Of a stretch of 64,000 nucleotides of DNA, positions 28,941 through 37,748 are shown piece after piece; position 1 is the stretch's first letter, and each line of letters begins with the position of its first letter. A program made the position numbers and the translations under genes. Source of the DNA: Acinetobacter haemolyticus CIP 64.3 = MTCC 9819 (lineage in GTDB: Bacteria > Pseudomonadota > Gammaproteobacteria > Pseudomonadales > Moraxellaceae); the NCBI RefSeq assembly GCF_000369065.1, contig NZ_KB849812.1, positions 440,804-504,803 on the forward strand. Direction: 5' to 3'. The notes beneath the pieces were generated by a model. That model had not been told where the DNA came from and did not search any database. It saw only the letters and a program-made list of their open reading frames with translations.

Positions 28941-29396
28941 ATGCAAAGCCAAGAAGTTCAGGTGATTCCTGTACAGCAACAGGATTATCAGCAATGGATA
29001 CCTTACTGGTTAGCCTATCAGGATTTTTATAAGGTCTGTTTACCCACTAAGGTGACTGAAACCACGTGGCAACGCTTCTTTGACAAAGCTGAGCCTGTAT
29101 ACTGTGCTGTTGCCAAACAGGGTGATAAAGTTTTAGGCTTTGTGCATTATGTGATTCACCGCTCAACTTGGGCAGAAACAAACTATTGCTATCTTGAAGA
29201 TTTATATGTGTCGCCTGAAACTCGTGGGCAGCATATTGGTAAACGCCTGATTGAATATGTACAAAAACAGGCAATTGCTCAACAATGTAACCGTTTATAT
29301 TGGCATACTCAAGAAACCAATCATACCGCTCAGAAACTCTATAACTGGGTTGCTGAAAAGCCAGGGATCATTGAATATCGTATGCCTTTGGAATGA
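28941..29396 (+). CDS. GNAT-family N-acetyltransferase
   Basis: 151 residues from MQSQEVQVIPVQQQ; GGGAGTGG upstream favours this ATG over two earlier ones. The acetyl-CoA-binding motif is YVSPETRGQHIGKRLIEYV, followed by LYWHTQETNHTAQKLYNWV. The acceptor is unknown. Its promoter region carries the second copy of the MocR-1 operator-like block, so it probably shares a regulon with the benE-like gene. Confidence 0.9.
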   Translation: MQSQEVQVIPVQQQDYQQWIPYWLAYQDFYKVCLPTKVTETTWQRFFDKAEPVYCAVAKQGDKVLGFVHYVIHRSTWAETNYCYLEDLYVSPETRGQHIGKRLIEYVQKQAIAQQCNRLYWHTQETNHTAQKLYNWVAEKPGIIEYRMPLE

Positions 29397-29440
29397 GGAA
29401 ATGAAGTCCACTTTTAGATAAGGTGGACTCTTTCTTTGAA

Positions 29441-30226
29441 CTATTTTTTGATAGGACCTTTTCTTTTCCTAATAGCTTTGGCTAATTTGCCTAACTCATT
29501 CTTAGGTTGATATAACTCAATCAAAATATGTTGCATTAATTCATAAGCATCAAATACATCATCTAGAGTAATTTCAGCAGAACTATGGCTTCCTGCATTT
29601 CCTAACCATTTAATAGCATAAAGAATATCTTCAAGTTGACCTAAAACCGTATTTTTTGTTTTTGCTTTTTCAATTCTTGTATCTAAATTTAAGCGAACTC
29701 TCTTTTTATGCTTATTAGTAGTGGTCTTAGGAATACTAAATTTAGTAAGTAAGTTTTCTATGGATACACGAACTTTATTAGCTGCCGAACTAGGAGAAAG
29801 TAGAGTTATAGAAAAAGCTTCAAGCAATGGATTTCTGATTTCTTCTGGGCAATTATCTGGAATTTTGAAAAAGTGTAACGTTGGTTGAAAGAATTTAGGA
29901 TTATAAAAACATACATATTCTGTCGTAGTATATGTATAACGATCATCTTGGGTAAAAACTGGTTCTTGGCTAACAAAGCCAGTACCAGAGCTTACTACAT
30001 GCTCCTCACAATTTGAGTTTTGGCAAACAAAAATTGCTGTATATATAGAAGATATCCACTCTTCTTCCCAATAACTCTCTTCTTTCATCATTTTTCGTGA
30101 TGAAGAAGAATCAGAAGTATGAAACTTACTTTTATCAAGCTGTAAACTAAAATTTCCACATGTAGGACATGTGAAAGTTATTCCTTCATCTATAGTAAAA
30201 GGTCTTTTAAATAATTGTCTATCCAT
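29441..30226 (-). CDS. DUF4145-like protein with N-terminal zinc ribbon
   Basis: 261 residues. Two Cys pairs (TCPTCGN near residue 20 and VCQNSNCEEH near residue 68) suggest a zinc ribbon. The C-terminal part, with RVSIENLLTKF and WLGNAGSHSSAEITLDDVFDAYELMQHIL, matches the DUF4145 helical pattern. Function unknown; the domain is sometimes found near restriction and other defence genes. It stands alone between metabolic cargo genes and is more AT-rich than its neighbours, which hints at separate acquisition. Confidence 0.7.
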   Translation of the reverse strand: MDRQLFKRPFTIDEGITFTCPTCGNFSLQLDKSKFHTSDSSSSRKMMKEESYWEEEWISSIYTAIFVCQNSNCEEHVVSSGTGFVSQEPVFTQDDRYTYTTTEYVCFYNPKFFQPTLHFFKIPDNCPEEIRNPLLEAFSITLLSPSSAANKVRVSIENLLTKFSIPKTTTNKHKKRVRLNLDTRIEKAKTKNTVLGQLEDILYAIKWLGNAGSHSSAEITLDDVFDAYELMQHILIELYQPKNELGKLAKAIRKRKGPIKK

Positions 30227-30411
30227 ACATTTGAATTATCTGAATATTAGGTCATTCTGAAGTGGTACAACTGCATTCTATGTTAAATGGTATATTCTTG
30301 ATCGCACGAATATGTCACAGTGAAAGTTTTATATAAGCATCATATTTAATTTTTCAAGGTCAATTTATCATCAAGTACATACCGATAGTCTTTATGCACA
30401 AAAACTATCGC

Positions 30412-31851
30412 CTATCTCTCCAAAAGAGCCTGATACAACATCTGAACAATGTGGGTTATTTCTTCTTCACTCAAAGCAGCAAAACCAAAGCGGATATGGA
30501 AATAATTTGATATATCTTGAAATACTGAACCAAATTCATATTCAGAGTCAATATGTAGCTGTTTAAGAATTTCTGCAAACTCCAAGCGATAAGACAGCTT
30601 AAATTTTACCCATAATGCCATTCCACCCGCAGGTGTAGTAATTTCAACTTTATCCTTAAAAATCTGTTGAAAGGTCATGACTGCAAAATCTCGACGACTT
30701 TGATAAATCTTCCGCATCTTTCGGGTATGTCGTTTGATTTCACCTTGCTGCATTAACTCAGCGATTGCAAGTTCGGTAATCGCATTGCCCTGTTTATCAA
30801 TGAGTAAAATATCCTGTTTCATGGCGTGGATAATATTTAGATCTGCCACTACATAACCCACTCTTAAACTTGGGGCAAAAACCTTAGACAGTGAACCAAT
30901 ATGAATAACTTTATCGGCAGATGGCAAGCTGATTAGAGGTGGAATAGGACGGCTGTCATAATGAAATTCATGGTCATAATCATCTTCAATAATATAGAAA
31001 TCAAAGGTCTTAGACAGTTCCAGAAGTTTTAATCGCCTATCCATCGACATGGAAACAGTGGTCGGATATTGGTGATGTGGCGTGGTATATACTGCTGCAA
31101 CCGCATGATTTTCCAATATTTTGACTAGGTGGTCAGTGTCCAGACCATGTTGGTCTAATCGAACAAGAATAATTTGAAAATGATTGGATAAAAACGTTTC
31201 TACTGCTGGCGGATAAGACCATTGTTCCACCACAATGACCTGACGTTGCAGTTGTGATTTGGCAAGTACACGAGCCGCAAGAAATATCCCCATTTGGCTA
31301 CCACGAACTACGCAGATATGCTCTAGAGTGGTTTGAATAAAGCGTTCCATTGACAGCATATTCAATAAGGCTTGACGTAACTCAAGACATCCTTGTGGAT
31401 CACCATAACCCATAATTTGCTGTCGAGTCACCTTAATCAGGGCATGACGATAGGCACGGGAAAATAGCTCGTAGGGAATCAGTCTGGTATCTGGAACACC
31501 ATCATTCTTAATGGCTTCCTGTGAGGTGTGTGATTCGGTATGAGGTTGAACAGATGTCATCATGATATATGGTGAATCAAGTTTGAGATCGGGCAAATGT
31601 TCAGAAACAAAAGTCCCTTGTCTCGGTTTTGATACTAGCCACCCTTGTGCTTCTAAGTCTTCATACACCGATTGTACAGTTTTTCGGTTAATCCCCAGTT
31701 CATCTGCTAAGGTACGTGAACCCTGTAAACGTGTACCTTGCCTTAATCGACCAGACAAAATTTCCTGAATAATTTGATTTGCCAGTTTAAGAAAAATGGT
31801 TTTTTCTTCACGTTCAGCAAGATGTAGTCGCATTTTCCACGGTTGTTGCAT
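30412..31851 (-). CDS. MocR-type regulator 2
   Basis: 479 residues. The N-terminal GntR winged helix has LQGSRTLADELGINRKTVQSVYEDLEAQGWL. The aminotransferase-like domain has EDDYDHEFHYDSRP and the PLP Lys in GSLSKVFAPSLRVGY. It is divergent from the class II aldolase gene with a 105-base gap holding repeated ACTGGA sites, so it probably controls the aldolase and DapA-like pair. Confidence 0.9.
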   Translation of the reverse strand: MQQPWKMRLHLAEREEKTIFLKLANQIIQEILSGRLRQGTRLQGSRTLADELGINRKTVQSVYEDLEAQGWLVSKPRQGTFVSEHLPDLKLDSPYIMMTSVQPHTESHTSQEAIKNDGVPDTRLIPYELFSRAYRHALIKVTRQQIMGYGDPQGCLELRQALLNMLSMERFIQTTLEHICVVRGSQMGIFLAARVLAKSQLQRQVIVVEQWSYPPAVETFLSNHFQIILVRLDQHGLDTDHLVKILENHAVAAVYTTPHHQYPTTVSMSMDRRLKLLELSKTFDFYIIEDDYDHEFHYDSRPIPPLISLPSADKVIHIGSLSKVFAPSLRVGYVVADLNIIHAMKQDILLIDKQGNAITELAIAELMQQGEIKRHTRKMRKIYQSRRDFAVMTFQQIFKDKVEITTPAGGMALWVKFKLSYRLEFAEILKQLHIDSEYEFGSVFQDISNYFHIRFGFAALSEEEITHIVQMLYQALLER

Positions 31852-31856
31852 GATTT

Positions 31857-31900
31857 ACTGGACCATATAAGTTTTAAGAACTGGATATTTTAAACCATCC
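31857..31900. promoter_or_regulatory. Probable MocR-2 operator region
   Basis: ACTGGACCATATAAG (31857) and ACTGGATATTTTAAACCATC (31880) form a direct repeat 23 bases apart, near two helical turns. This is the spacing style seen for MocR-type sites. It lies between the divergent MocR-2 and aldolase genes. Confidence 0.55.
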
Positions 31901-31956
31901 ACAGATTTCTTATTCTGCCCATGTCGCAATGACAAATCAACCGAATAGGAGATCTT

Positions 31957-32739
31957 ATGGAAACTGCACTACTTGATAAGCAACAGTTGATGCAAAATGC
32001 CCAACAGAGTATGCAACAGCTTTTTCAGGATGAAGGCTACACCGATCAACAAAAACTTGCTTTAACGTGTCGCATCTTATTTGAGCATGGTCATGATTCT
32101 GGACTTGCTGGGCAAATTACTAGCCGTACCGAAAAAGGCAATACCTTTATTACCCAACGTTTCGGTTTAGGTTTTGATGAGATTACCGCAGCCAATCTAC
32201 TGGAAGTTGACCAAGACCTTAAACCTTTAAATGGTGAGGGCATGGCAAATCCTGCCAATCGTTTTCATACATGGATTTATAAAGAACATCCTGAAGTGAA
32301 CTGTATTATTCATACCCACCCAACGCATATCGCTGCCCTATCGATGCTGCGTGTTCCCTTGATTGTGTCACACATGGACACTTGTGCCTTATATGAAGAT
32401 TGTTCTTTTGTCAGTGACTGGCCAGGTGTACCTGTTGGTAATGAAGAAGGGATTTTTATCTCGGCAGCACTAGGTCAAAAACGTGCAGTTCTACTCTCGC
32501 ATCATGGTCAGTTGGTGGCAGGAAAAACCATTGAGGAAGCCTGTAATTTAGCCATTCTGATTGAACGTGCAGCACGTTTACAGCTTTTGGCAATGGCAGC
32601 AGGACAAGTTCAGCAGATTCCACACGAACTTGCCAAAGAAGCTCACGACTGGCTTTCAACCGATAAACGTAATAAGGTCAATTTTGCCTATTACGCTCGT
32701 AAAGCTTTGAAAAATCATTCAGATTGCATTGAGGGATAA
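31957..32739 (+). CDS. Class II aldolase/adducin-family protein
   Basis: 260 residues. The zinc-binding His pair sits in CIIHTHPTHIAALSML and the third His in LLSHHGQLVAGK, as in fuculose-phosphate aldolase relatives. It probably cleaves or decarboxylates a short hydroxy acid or sugar acid; substrate unknown. It is followed 6 bases later by a DapA-like lyase, so the two likely act in one pathway under MocR-2. Confidence 0.88.
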   Translation: METALLDKQQLMQNAQQSMQQLFQDEGYTDQQKLALTCRILFEHGHDSGLAGQITSRTEKGNTFITQRFGLGFDEITAANLLEVDQDLKPLNGEGMANPANRFHTWIYKEHPEVNCIIHTHPTHIAALSMLRVPLIVSHMDTCALYEDCSFVSDWPGVPVGNEEGIFISAALGQKRAVLLSHHGQLVAGKTIEEACNLAILIERAARLQLLAMAAGQVQQIPHELAKEAHDWLSTDKRNKVNFAYYARKALKNHSDCIEG

Positions 32740-32744
32740 TCACG

Positions 32745-33629
32745 ATGAAATTAGAAGGCATCATTGCTTATCCGATAACTCCCTTTAAAGCTGAGAATCA
32801 GGAAGTTGATTTTGACGCCCTGACCATTACCCTAAATGCACTACTGGAACATCAATGTGATGCGATTGCACCTTTAGGCAGTGCTGGTGAAAGTGCTTAT
32901 CTGTCTTGGCAGGAATGGCAACAGGTTGCCGAAAAAAGTATTGAAGTGGTCAATCATCGTGTGCCTGTAATTTTAGGGATTTCCGAACTCACCACCACAA
33001 TGGCAATTCAGAAAGCCAAAAAGGCAGAAGAATTGGGTGCAGATGTGATTATGGTCATGCCGATTTCTTACTGGAAACTGACAGATCAAGAAATTTATGA
33101 TTATTATCAGCAAATCGCAGCAGCTACTAAACTGCCAATGATGGTCTATAACAACCCTGCCACCAGTGGCGTAGATATGTCACCAGAATTGATTGCCAAG
33201 ATGTTCCAAGAGATTGAAAACATTTGTATGGTCAAGGACAGTACGGGTGATATTCAGCGTATGCACAAATTCCATGAACTTACGCAAGGAAAATTACCAT
33301 TTTATAATGGTTGCAATCCTCTGGCACTGGAAGCATTCTGTGCTGGTGCAAGCGGTTGGTGTACTGTTGCTCCAAATCTGTTGGGTAAATTGCCAAATCA
33401 ACTGTATCAGGCAGCGAAAAATGGGGATTTAGCTCTGGCACAAAGCCTGTTTTATAAACAGCTTCCTTTATTACGTTTTATCGTACAAGGTGGTTTACCA
33501 AAAACCATTAAAGCAGGTTTAAATGAACTAGGCTTTAGTGTGGGTGACCCAAGAAAGCCATTACAGAAAGCCAATCCATCTGAGGTGAATCAATTGAAGT
33601 CATTAATGAAAATGGCAATGGCAACTTAA
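32745..33629 (+). CDS. DapA-family lyase/synthase (not housekeeping DapA)
   Basis: 294-residue TIM-barrel protein of the dihydrodipicolinate synthase/N-acetylneuraminate lyase family. The conserved Tyr is in MVYNNPATSGVD and the Schiff-base Lys in CMVKDSTGDIQR. A separate, more typical dapA lies at 47540, so this one probably handles another 2-oxo acid, perhaps in sequence with the adjacent class II aldolase. Confidence 0.88.
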   Translation: MKLEGIIAYPITPFKAENQEVDFDALTITLNALLEHQCDAIAPLGSAGESAYLSWQEWQQVAEKSIEVVNHRVPVILGISELTTTMAIQKAKKAEELGADVIMVMPISYWKLTDQEIYDYYQQIAAATKLPMMVYNNPATSGVDMSPELIAKMFQEIENICMVKDSTGDIQRMHKFHELTQGKLPFYNGCNPLALEAFCAGASGWCTVAPNLLGKLPNQLYQAAKNGDLALAQSLFYKQLPLLRFIVQGGLPKTIKAGLNELGFSVGDPRKPLQKANPSEVNQLKSLMKMAMAT

Positions 33630-33711
33630 ACTGAGACAATATACTGCTACCTAGTCAAAATTTTTCCTTGTCTGGGTAGTAGTGATTCAAATTCATTTTT
33701 CAGGGAATGAG

Positions 33712-34167
33712 ATGTATATTTTAACTATTGCAACACAATGGGCGATTGTATTTAGTGGTATTTTTTTATGGGTGGGGATGTTGACTGGGGTTTGGAAATA
33801 TTACCAGATTCGACATACCGAACGAGCAAGAGCGCATTACTATGTCGATATTGCCCATCGCAGTAGCTTACTGTATGCAGCCGCAAGCTTAATCCTGGCA
33901 GCACTTAGCCATTTTACGGTGTTATCTCATTTGGTTGCCTTGCTTTGTGTACTGGCAAATTTGTTCTTTTTTACCTTTGCCATTCTGTCCTATATTTTGC
34001 ATGGTCTTCTTCAAGACACCACCAATCAATTTAAACAACCTCATCAACTTGGACGCTGGTCACTTCCCAACTGGATGATGACCTTTGCAATGGTCGGTTT
34101 AATTGTTGCAGAACTCGGGGCAACAACTATTTTATTACTGGGAACAATTTTTAAATTTCTGAATTGA
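33712..34167 (+). CDS. Integral membrane protein, 151 aa
   Basis: Starts MYILTIATQWAIVF after CAGGGA. Four hydrophobic segments are visible (about 5-27, 48-68, 72-96 and 120-145), so it is an inner-membrane protein. Family not recognised. It lies 82 bases after the DapA-like gene and may be part of the same transcript. Confidence 0.6.
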   Translation: MYILTIATQWAIVFSGIFLWVGMLTGVWKYYQIRHTERARAHYYVDIAHRSSLLYAAASLILAALSHFTVLSHLVALLCVLANLFFFTFAILSYILHGLLQDTTNQFKQPHQLGRWSLPNWMMTFAMVGLIVAELGATTILLLGTIFKFLN

Positions 34168-34252
34168 AAAACTGCACTACTCAGAAAACTTTATTCTTGT
34201 CCAAGAAAATATGTGCAAAATACTTGCACTTTTTTTTAAATTCCAATATTGT

Positions 34253-34279
34253 CCTATGACAATATATATATGTCATAGG
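34253..34279. promoter_or_regulatory. Perfect 9-bp inverted repeat before the yggS operon
   Basis: CCTATGACA and TGTCATAGG are separated by 9 A/T bases and end 7 bases before the yggS-like ATG. It is probably an operator, perhaps for the MocR protein at the end of the operon. A second short inverted repeat, TGCAAAATACTTGCA, is at about 34214. Confidence 0.65.
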
Positions 34280-34286
34280 TTGCAAG

Positions 34287-35027
34287 ATGAGCCAATATAA
34301 TACGCCACATAGTCTTGTTGAATTAAAAGAGAATATTCAAGAAATTCAGCAACAGGTTGATGCTGTTTGCCAAAGAATAGGACGTAGTCCAACAGAAGTT
34401 CGCTTATTGCCTGTGACCAAGACCTTACCTGCTGAGCGAGTTGAACAAGCCTATCAGTTGGGTTTCCACTGCTTTGGTGAAAACAAGGTATTAGAGGCCA
34501 AAGGTAAATATGAAGCCTTGCAGCATTTACCAATTCATTGGATCTTAATTGGACATCTACAGAGTAATAAAGTGAAGTATGTAGCGAAGTTTATTGATGA
34601 GTTCCATGCTCTAGACAGTATTAAACTGGCAGAAAAACTGAACCATCGTTTAGTAGAGGTTCAGCGAATACTTCCTGTATTTATTCAGGTTAATACTTCC
34701 AATGAACAGAGTAAATTCGGGGTAAAACCAGAACAGGCTTTAACTCTTATTGAACAATGCCAACAATTTCCACAATTAAAAATCATTGGCTTAATGACCC
34801 TCGCTATTCATAGCCAAGACCCTACTGAAGTCAGACGTTGTTTTCAAACTTTACGTTTATTACGGGATGATATTCAAAAAACTTATCCCGACATCCAGCG
34901 TTTATCGATGGGTATGTCAGGGGATTTTGAGATTGCCATTGAAGAAGGCGCAACCGATATTCGAGTTGGACAGGCGATTTTTGGAGCAAGGGCTTTACCT
35001 GATAACTATTACTGGTCGGAGCAATAA
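34287..35027 (+). CDS. YggS/PROSC-type PLP-binding homeostasis protein
   Basis: 246 residues. The PLP Lys lies in RLLPVTKTLPAERV (about residue 47), followed by FGENKVLEAKGKYE. The GMSGDFEIAIEEGATDIRVGQAIFG C-terminus is typical. Members buffer and deliver PLP and affect amino acid pools. First gene of a five-gene operon with a PLP aminotransferase and a MocR regulator, and probably a second copy besides a chromosomal housekeeping yggS. Confidence 0.93.
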   Translation: MSQYNTPHSLVELKENIQEIQQQVDAVCQRIGRSPTEVRLLPVTKTLPAERVEQAYQLGFHCFGENKVLEAKGKYEALQHLPIHWILIGHLQSNKVKYVAKFIDEFHALDSIKLAEKLNHRLVEVQRILPVFIQVNTSNEQSKFGVKPEQALTLIEQCQQFPQLKIIGLMTLAIHSQDPTEVRRCFQTLRLLRDDIQKTYPDIQRLSMGMSGDFEIAIEEGATDIRVGQAIFGARALPDNYYWSEQ

Positions 35028-35030
35028 AAT

Positions 35031-35291
35031 ATGAGCCAAAGCTATCAACTGACAATCTATCAGCATGGCAAGTTAATGGGTAATTTTCAGACCAGCTCCT
35101 TGCAGCCGTTGAAAGACATGAAGACCTTAGTGGAATATTTACAACCCCATGATGATTTAAGTTTTGAACTTTATCAGGTCATTGAAGATACACGATTTTT
35201 AATGCAAAAAGATGGTGCAATGCAATTGCTGGGTAGCAAGCATCTTTATCAACCTTGTTCTATGGATATTTTGAAAGAGCTAACCACATGA
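35031..35291 (+). CDS. Hypothetical protein, 86 aa
   Basis: Not recognised. A small soluble protein, MSQSYQLTIYQHGKL..., with mixed alpha and beta character. It starts 3 bases after yggS, and its last 4 bases overlap the aminotransferase start (ATGA). The tight packing supports a real gene working with this PLP operon. Confidence 0.65.
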   Translation: MSQSYQLTIYQHGKLMGNFQTSSLQPLKDMKTLVEYLQPHDDLSFELYQVIEDTRFLMQKDGAMQLLGSKHLYQPCSMDILKELTT

Positions 35292-36228
35292 GTTATTTAA
35301 TGCCGATTTATCAACCTTTGGCAATCGAGTTCCAGCGTGGAGAGGGTTGTTATTTATGGGACACACAGGATAAATGTTATTTCGATGCCATTTCAGGCGT
35401 TGGCGTCACATTACTAGGACATGTCCATCCAGTGATTCATGCAGAAATCGTGGCACAGTCACAAACCTTTTTGCATCTTTCCAATCTGTTTAAACATGGT
35501 TGGAACGAACGCCTGGCAGAAAAATTAGCAGAGATTACAGGCTTAACACAGGCATTCTTCTGTAACTCTGGGACAGAAGCCAATGAAGCTGCGATTAAAA
35601 TCGCTCGTGCCTATGGTCATCATCGGGGTATACAACGGCCTAAAATTATTGTGATGCAAAATGCCTTTCATGGTCGAACACTTGGGGCGTTATCTGCAAC
35701 AGCAAAACCAGCATATCGAGAGGCATTCGGACCTTTATTAGAAGGCTTTGAGTTTGTACCTTTTCACGATCTGGCGGCTATTGAACATTATCAGGATGAT
35801 CCCGATGTGGTTGCTGTCTTACTTGAACCAATTCAGGGTGAAGCAGGGATTAATATTGCCTCACCACTATACTTAAAGCAATTAAGAAAATTATGTGACC
35901 AACAACACTGGTTGCTCATCCTGGATGAAATCCAGTGTGGACTTGGGCGTACAGGAACATGGTTTTTCTATCAACAGGCTGGAATCTGTCCCGATATTTT
36001 AACTATTGCCAAAGGTTTAGCTAATGGTGTTCCGATTGGTGCCTGTCTAACCCACGAAAAATTGGGGCATTTATTGCAATCAGGTTTACATGGTTCAACC
36101 TTTGGAGGGAATCCATTGGCATGTCGAGTTGCTTATACCGTTCTGGATTTACTGGAAAAACAGTATTTACAGACTGTTAATGACAGTGATGTGTGCTGAA
36201 TTAGCAGGAGACTTTCACTTGGGAGATT

Positions 36229-37098
36229 CTAGGCAGCTAACCGATAAAAGTCTTCTGCCATTTGATTTGGTGTCTTAAAATCCAAGCCTTTTTGAATTCT
36301 TCGCTGATTATAAAATAACTCTATATATTTTGTAATATCCGCTTTGGCTTCTTCCCTTGTTTTGTAGTTGCGATGATGGACTAGTTCATTTTTGAGTATG
36401 CCCCAGAAACTCTCTATCGGTGCATTATCGAAGCAGTCGCCTTTTTTGCTCATTGAACCCTGAAAATCAAATTTCTCAAGTAAGTTTCGATATTCATTAC
36501 TGCAATATTGGCTGCCTCTGTCTGAATGTACAATGAGATCTTTAGCAGGTTTCTGATTGCGAATAGCCATATTCAATGCATCACAAACAAGCTTGGCTGT
36601 CATGCGCTCATTTAAGCTATAGCCAACAACCTGTTTCGTGTAAAGATCTTTGACAGCTGCCAAGTACAACCAGCCCTCAGCCGTCCAAATGTAGGTAATG
36701 TCACTCGACCACGCAAGATTAGGCTTCGTCATTGAAAACTGTTGCTTGAGTAAATTGTCATAAATAGAACGGTTGTGATCACTGTCCGTGGTTCTTTTGA
36801 AACGCTTATGGCGCTTACAATACAACTGATTTGATTTTTTTATTTGGCGCACAGCATACATACTTATTTTGATACTTTGCGCTTGTAAATGCTTGGTTAA
36901 TCGAACATAGCCATAGCTTTGTTTGGTTTCTTCATGGGCTATTTTGACCAAAATTGTCTGCTGATTTCGCTGAATTGATCTTTTACTCATGCCTCGCTTT
37001 AGCCAATCATAAAAGCGAGAAACGGATACACGAAGTAATCGAGCCATTAAAATAATCGGAAATAAGTGGCTTTGCGATTTCATATAGGCGTACCTCAC
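36229..37098 (-). CDS. IS3-family transposase OrfB (DDE catalytic part)
   Basis: 289 residues with an rve-type integrase core. WSSDITYIWTAEGWLYLAAVKDLYT holds the first Asp, IVHSDRGSQYCSNEY the second, and FDNAPIESFWGILKNEL the Glu. It is normally made as an OrfAB fusion by a -1 shift at the heptamer at 37128-37134; the OrfB frame is open back to that point. Confidence 0.95.
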   Translation of the reverse strand: MRYAYMKSQSHLFPIILMARLLRVSVSRFYDWLKRGMSKRSIQRNQQTILVKIAHEETKQSYGYVRLTKHLQAQSIKISMYAVRQIKKSNQLYCKRHKRFKRTTDSDHNRSIYDNLLKQQFSMTKPNLAWSSDITYIWTAEGWLYLAAVKDLYTKQVVGYSLNERMTAKLVCDALNMAIRNQKPAKDLIVHSDRGSQYCSNEYRNLLEKFDFQGSMSKKGDCFDNAPIESFWGILKNELVHHRNYKTREEAKADITKYIELFYNQRRIQKGLDFKTPNQMAEDFYRLAA

Positions 37099-37394
37099 TG
37101 ACTTTCTTTGGCAAAGTACGCTGCTGCCTTTTTTAAAAATTCACGTTCCATTTCAGCTGTTTTGAGCTGTTGTTTAAGCTTCTTATTTTCTTCGAGTAAG
37201 GCGTTTAGATCGGGCGAATACTGTTTTGTGCCTGCTAAAGTTCCAGCCTTTGCTTTGTTATTCCAGTTCGAAAGGGTTTGCATTGAAATGCCAAGTTGTC
37301 TAGCGGATTCCGATACATTACCTTGGTTCTCTTCAATGGCTTTTATGGCTTCAGCTTTAAATTCTGCGGTGTAAGTCTTCTGTTTCTTGCTCAT
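37095..37394 (-). CDS. IS3-family OrfA (DNA-binding part)
   Basis: 99 residues: a helix-turn-helix (NVSESARQLGISMQTLSNW) followed by a leucine-zipper-like coiled coil (LLEENKKLKQQLKTAEMEREFL). It contains A AAA AAG in frame (37128-37134), the standard IS3 slippery heptamer. The stop overlaps the first codon of orfB (GTGA). Confidence 0.93.
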   Translation of the reverse strand: MSKKQKTYTAEFKAEAIKAIEENQGNVSESARQLGISMQTLSNWNNKAKAGTLAGTKQYSPDLNALLEENKKLKQQLKTAEMEREFLKKAAAYFAKESQ

Positions 37395-37748
37395 GGTAAA
37401 CTCCTAATGAGTATGTATAGTTTACCAAGTTAAACCCTCCTGTTTTTTAAGCACACATCACAGGGGTTATAAGCTACTGGATTTATTACAGTCCAAATTA
37501 ACAGGACTGAAAAACATTCAATCAGTGCGTGGTGCAGGTTTAATGATTGGAATTGAACTGATTCATCCTGTTGCCAATATTCCTCAATTGGCAAGTGAAA
37601 AATTCGGGGTATTGCTAAATGTGACACAAGGCAAAGTCATTCGCTTATTACCACCTCTGATTATGAGTGATGACCAAGTTGAATATTTAGCCCAACAAAT
37701 TTCGCTGTTATTAAAAGAGTTAAGTCAGAATTATGTGGAGCCACAGCC

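Larger units (their letters stand above)
36187..37460 (-). mobile_element. IS3-family insertion sequence, 1274 bp
   Basis: Ends TGATGTGTGCT... and ...AGCACACATCA form imperfect inverted repeats of about 35 bases (shared blocks CAGGAG and ACTTGG). It is flanked by the 3-bp duplication CAG (36184-36186 and 37461-37463). The orfA and orfB pair is on the - strand with a frameshift heptamer. Because removal restores the host frame exactly, the boundaries are well supported. Confidence 0.93.

Noticed and set aside
32745..33629. Housekeeping dapA assignment
   Set aside because: A more typical dapA lies at 47540 in the conserved dapA-bamC-purC context; this copy sits with an aldolase in transposon cargo.
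36192..37455. Shorter IS3 boundaries starting at TGTGCT
   Set aside because: They give no target duplication. The ends at 36187 and 37460 give a CAG duplication and restore the host frame.
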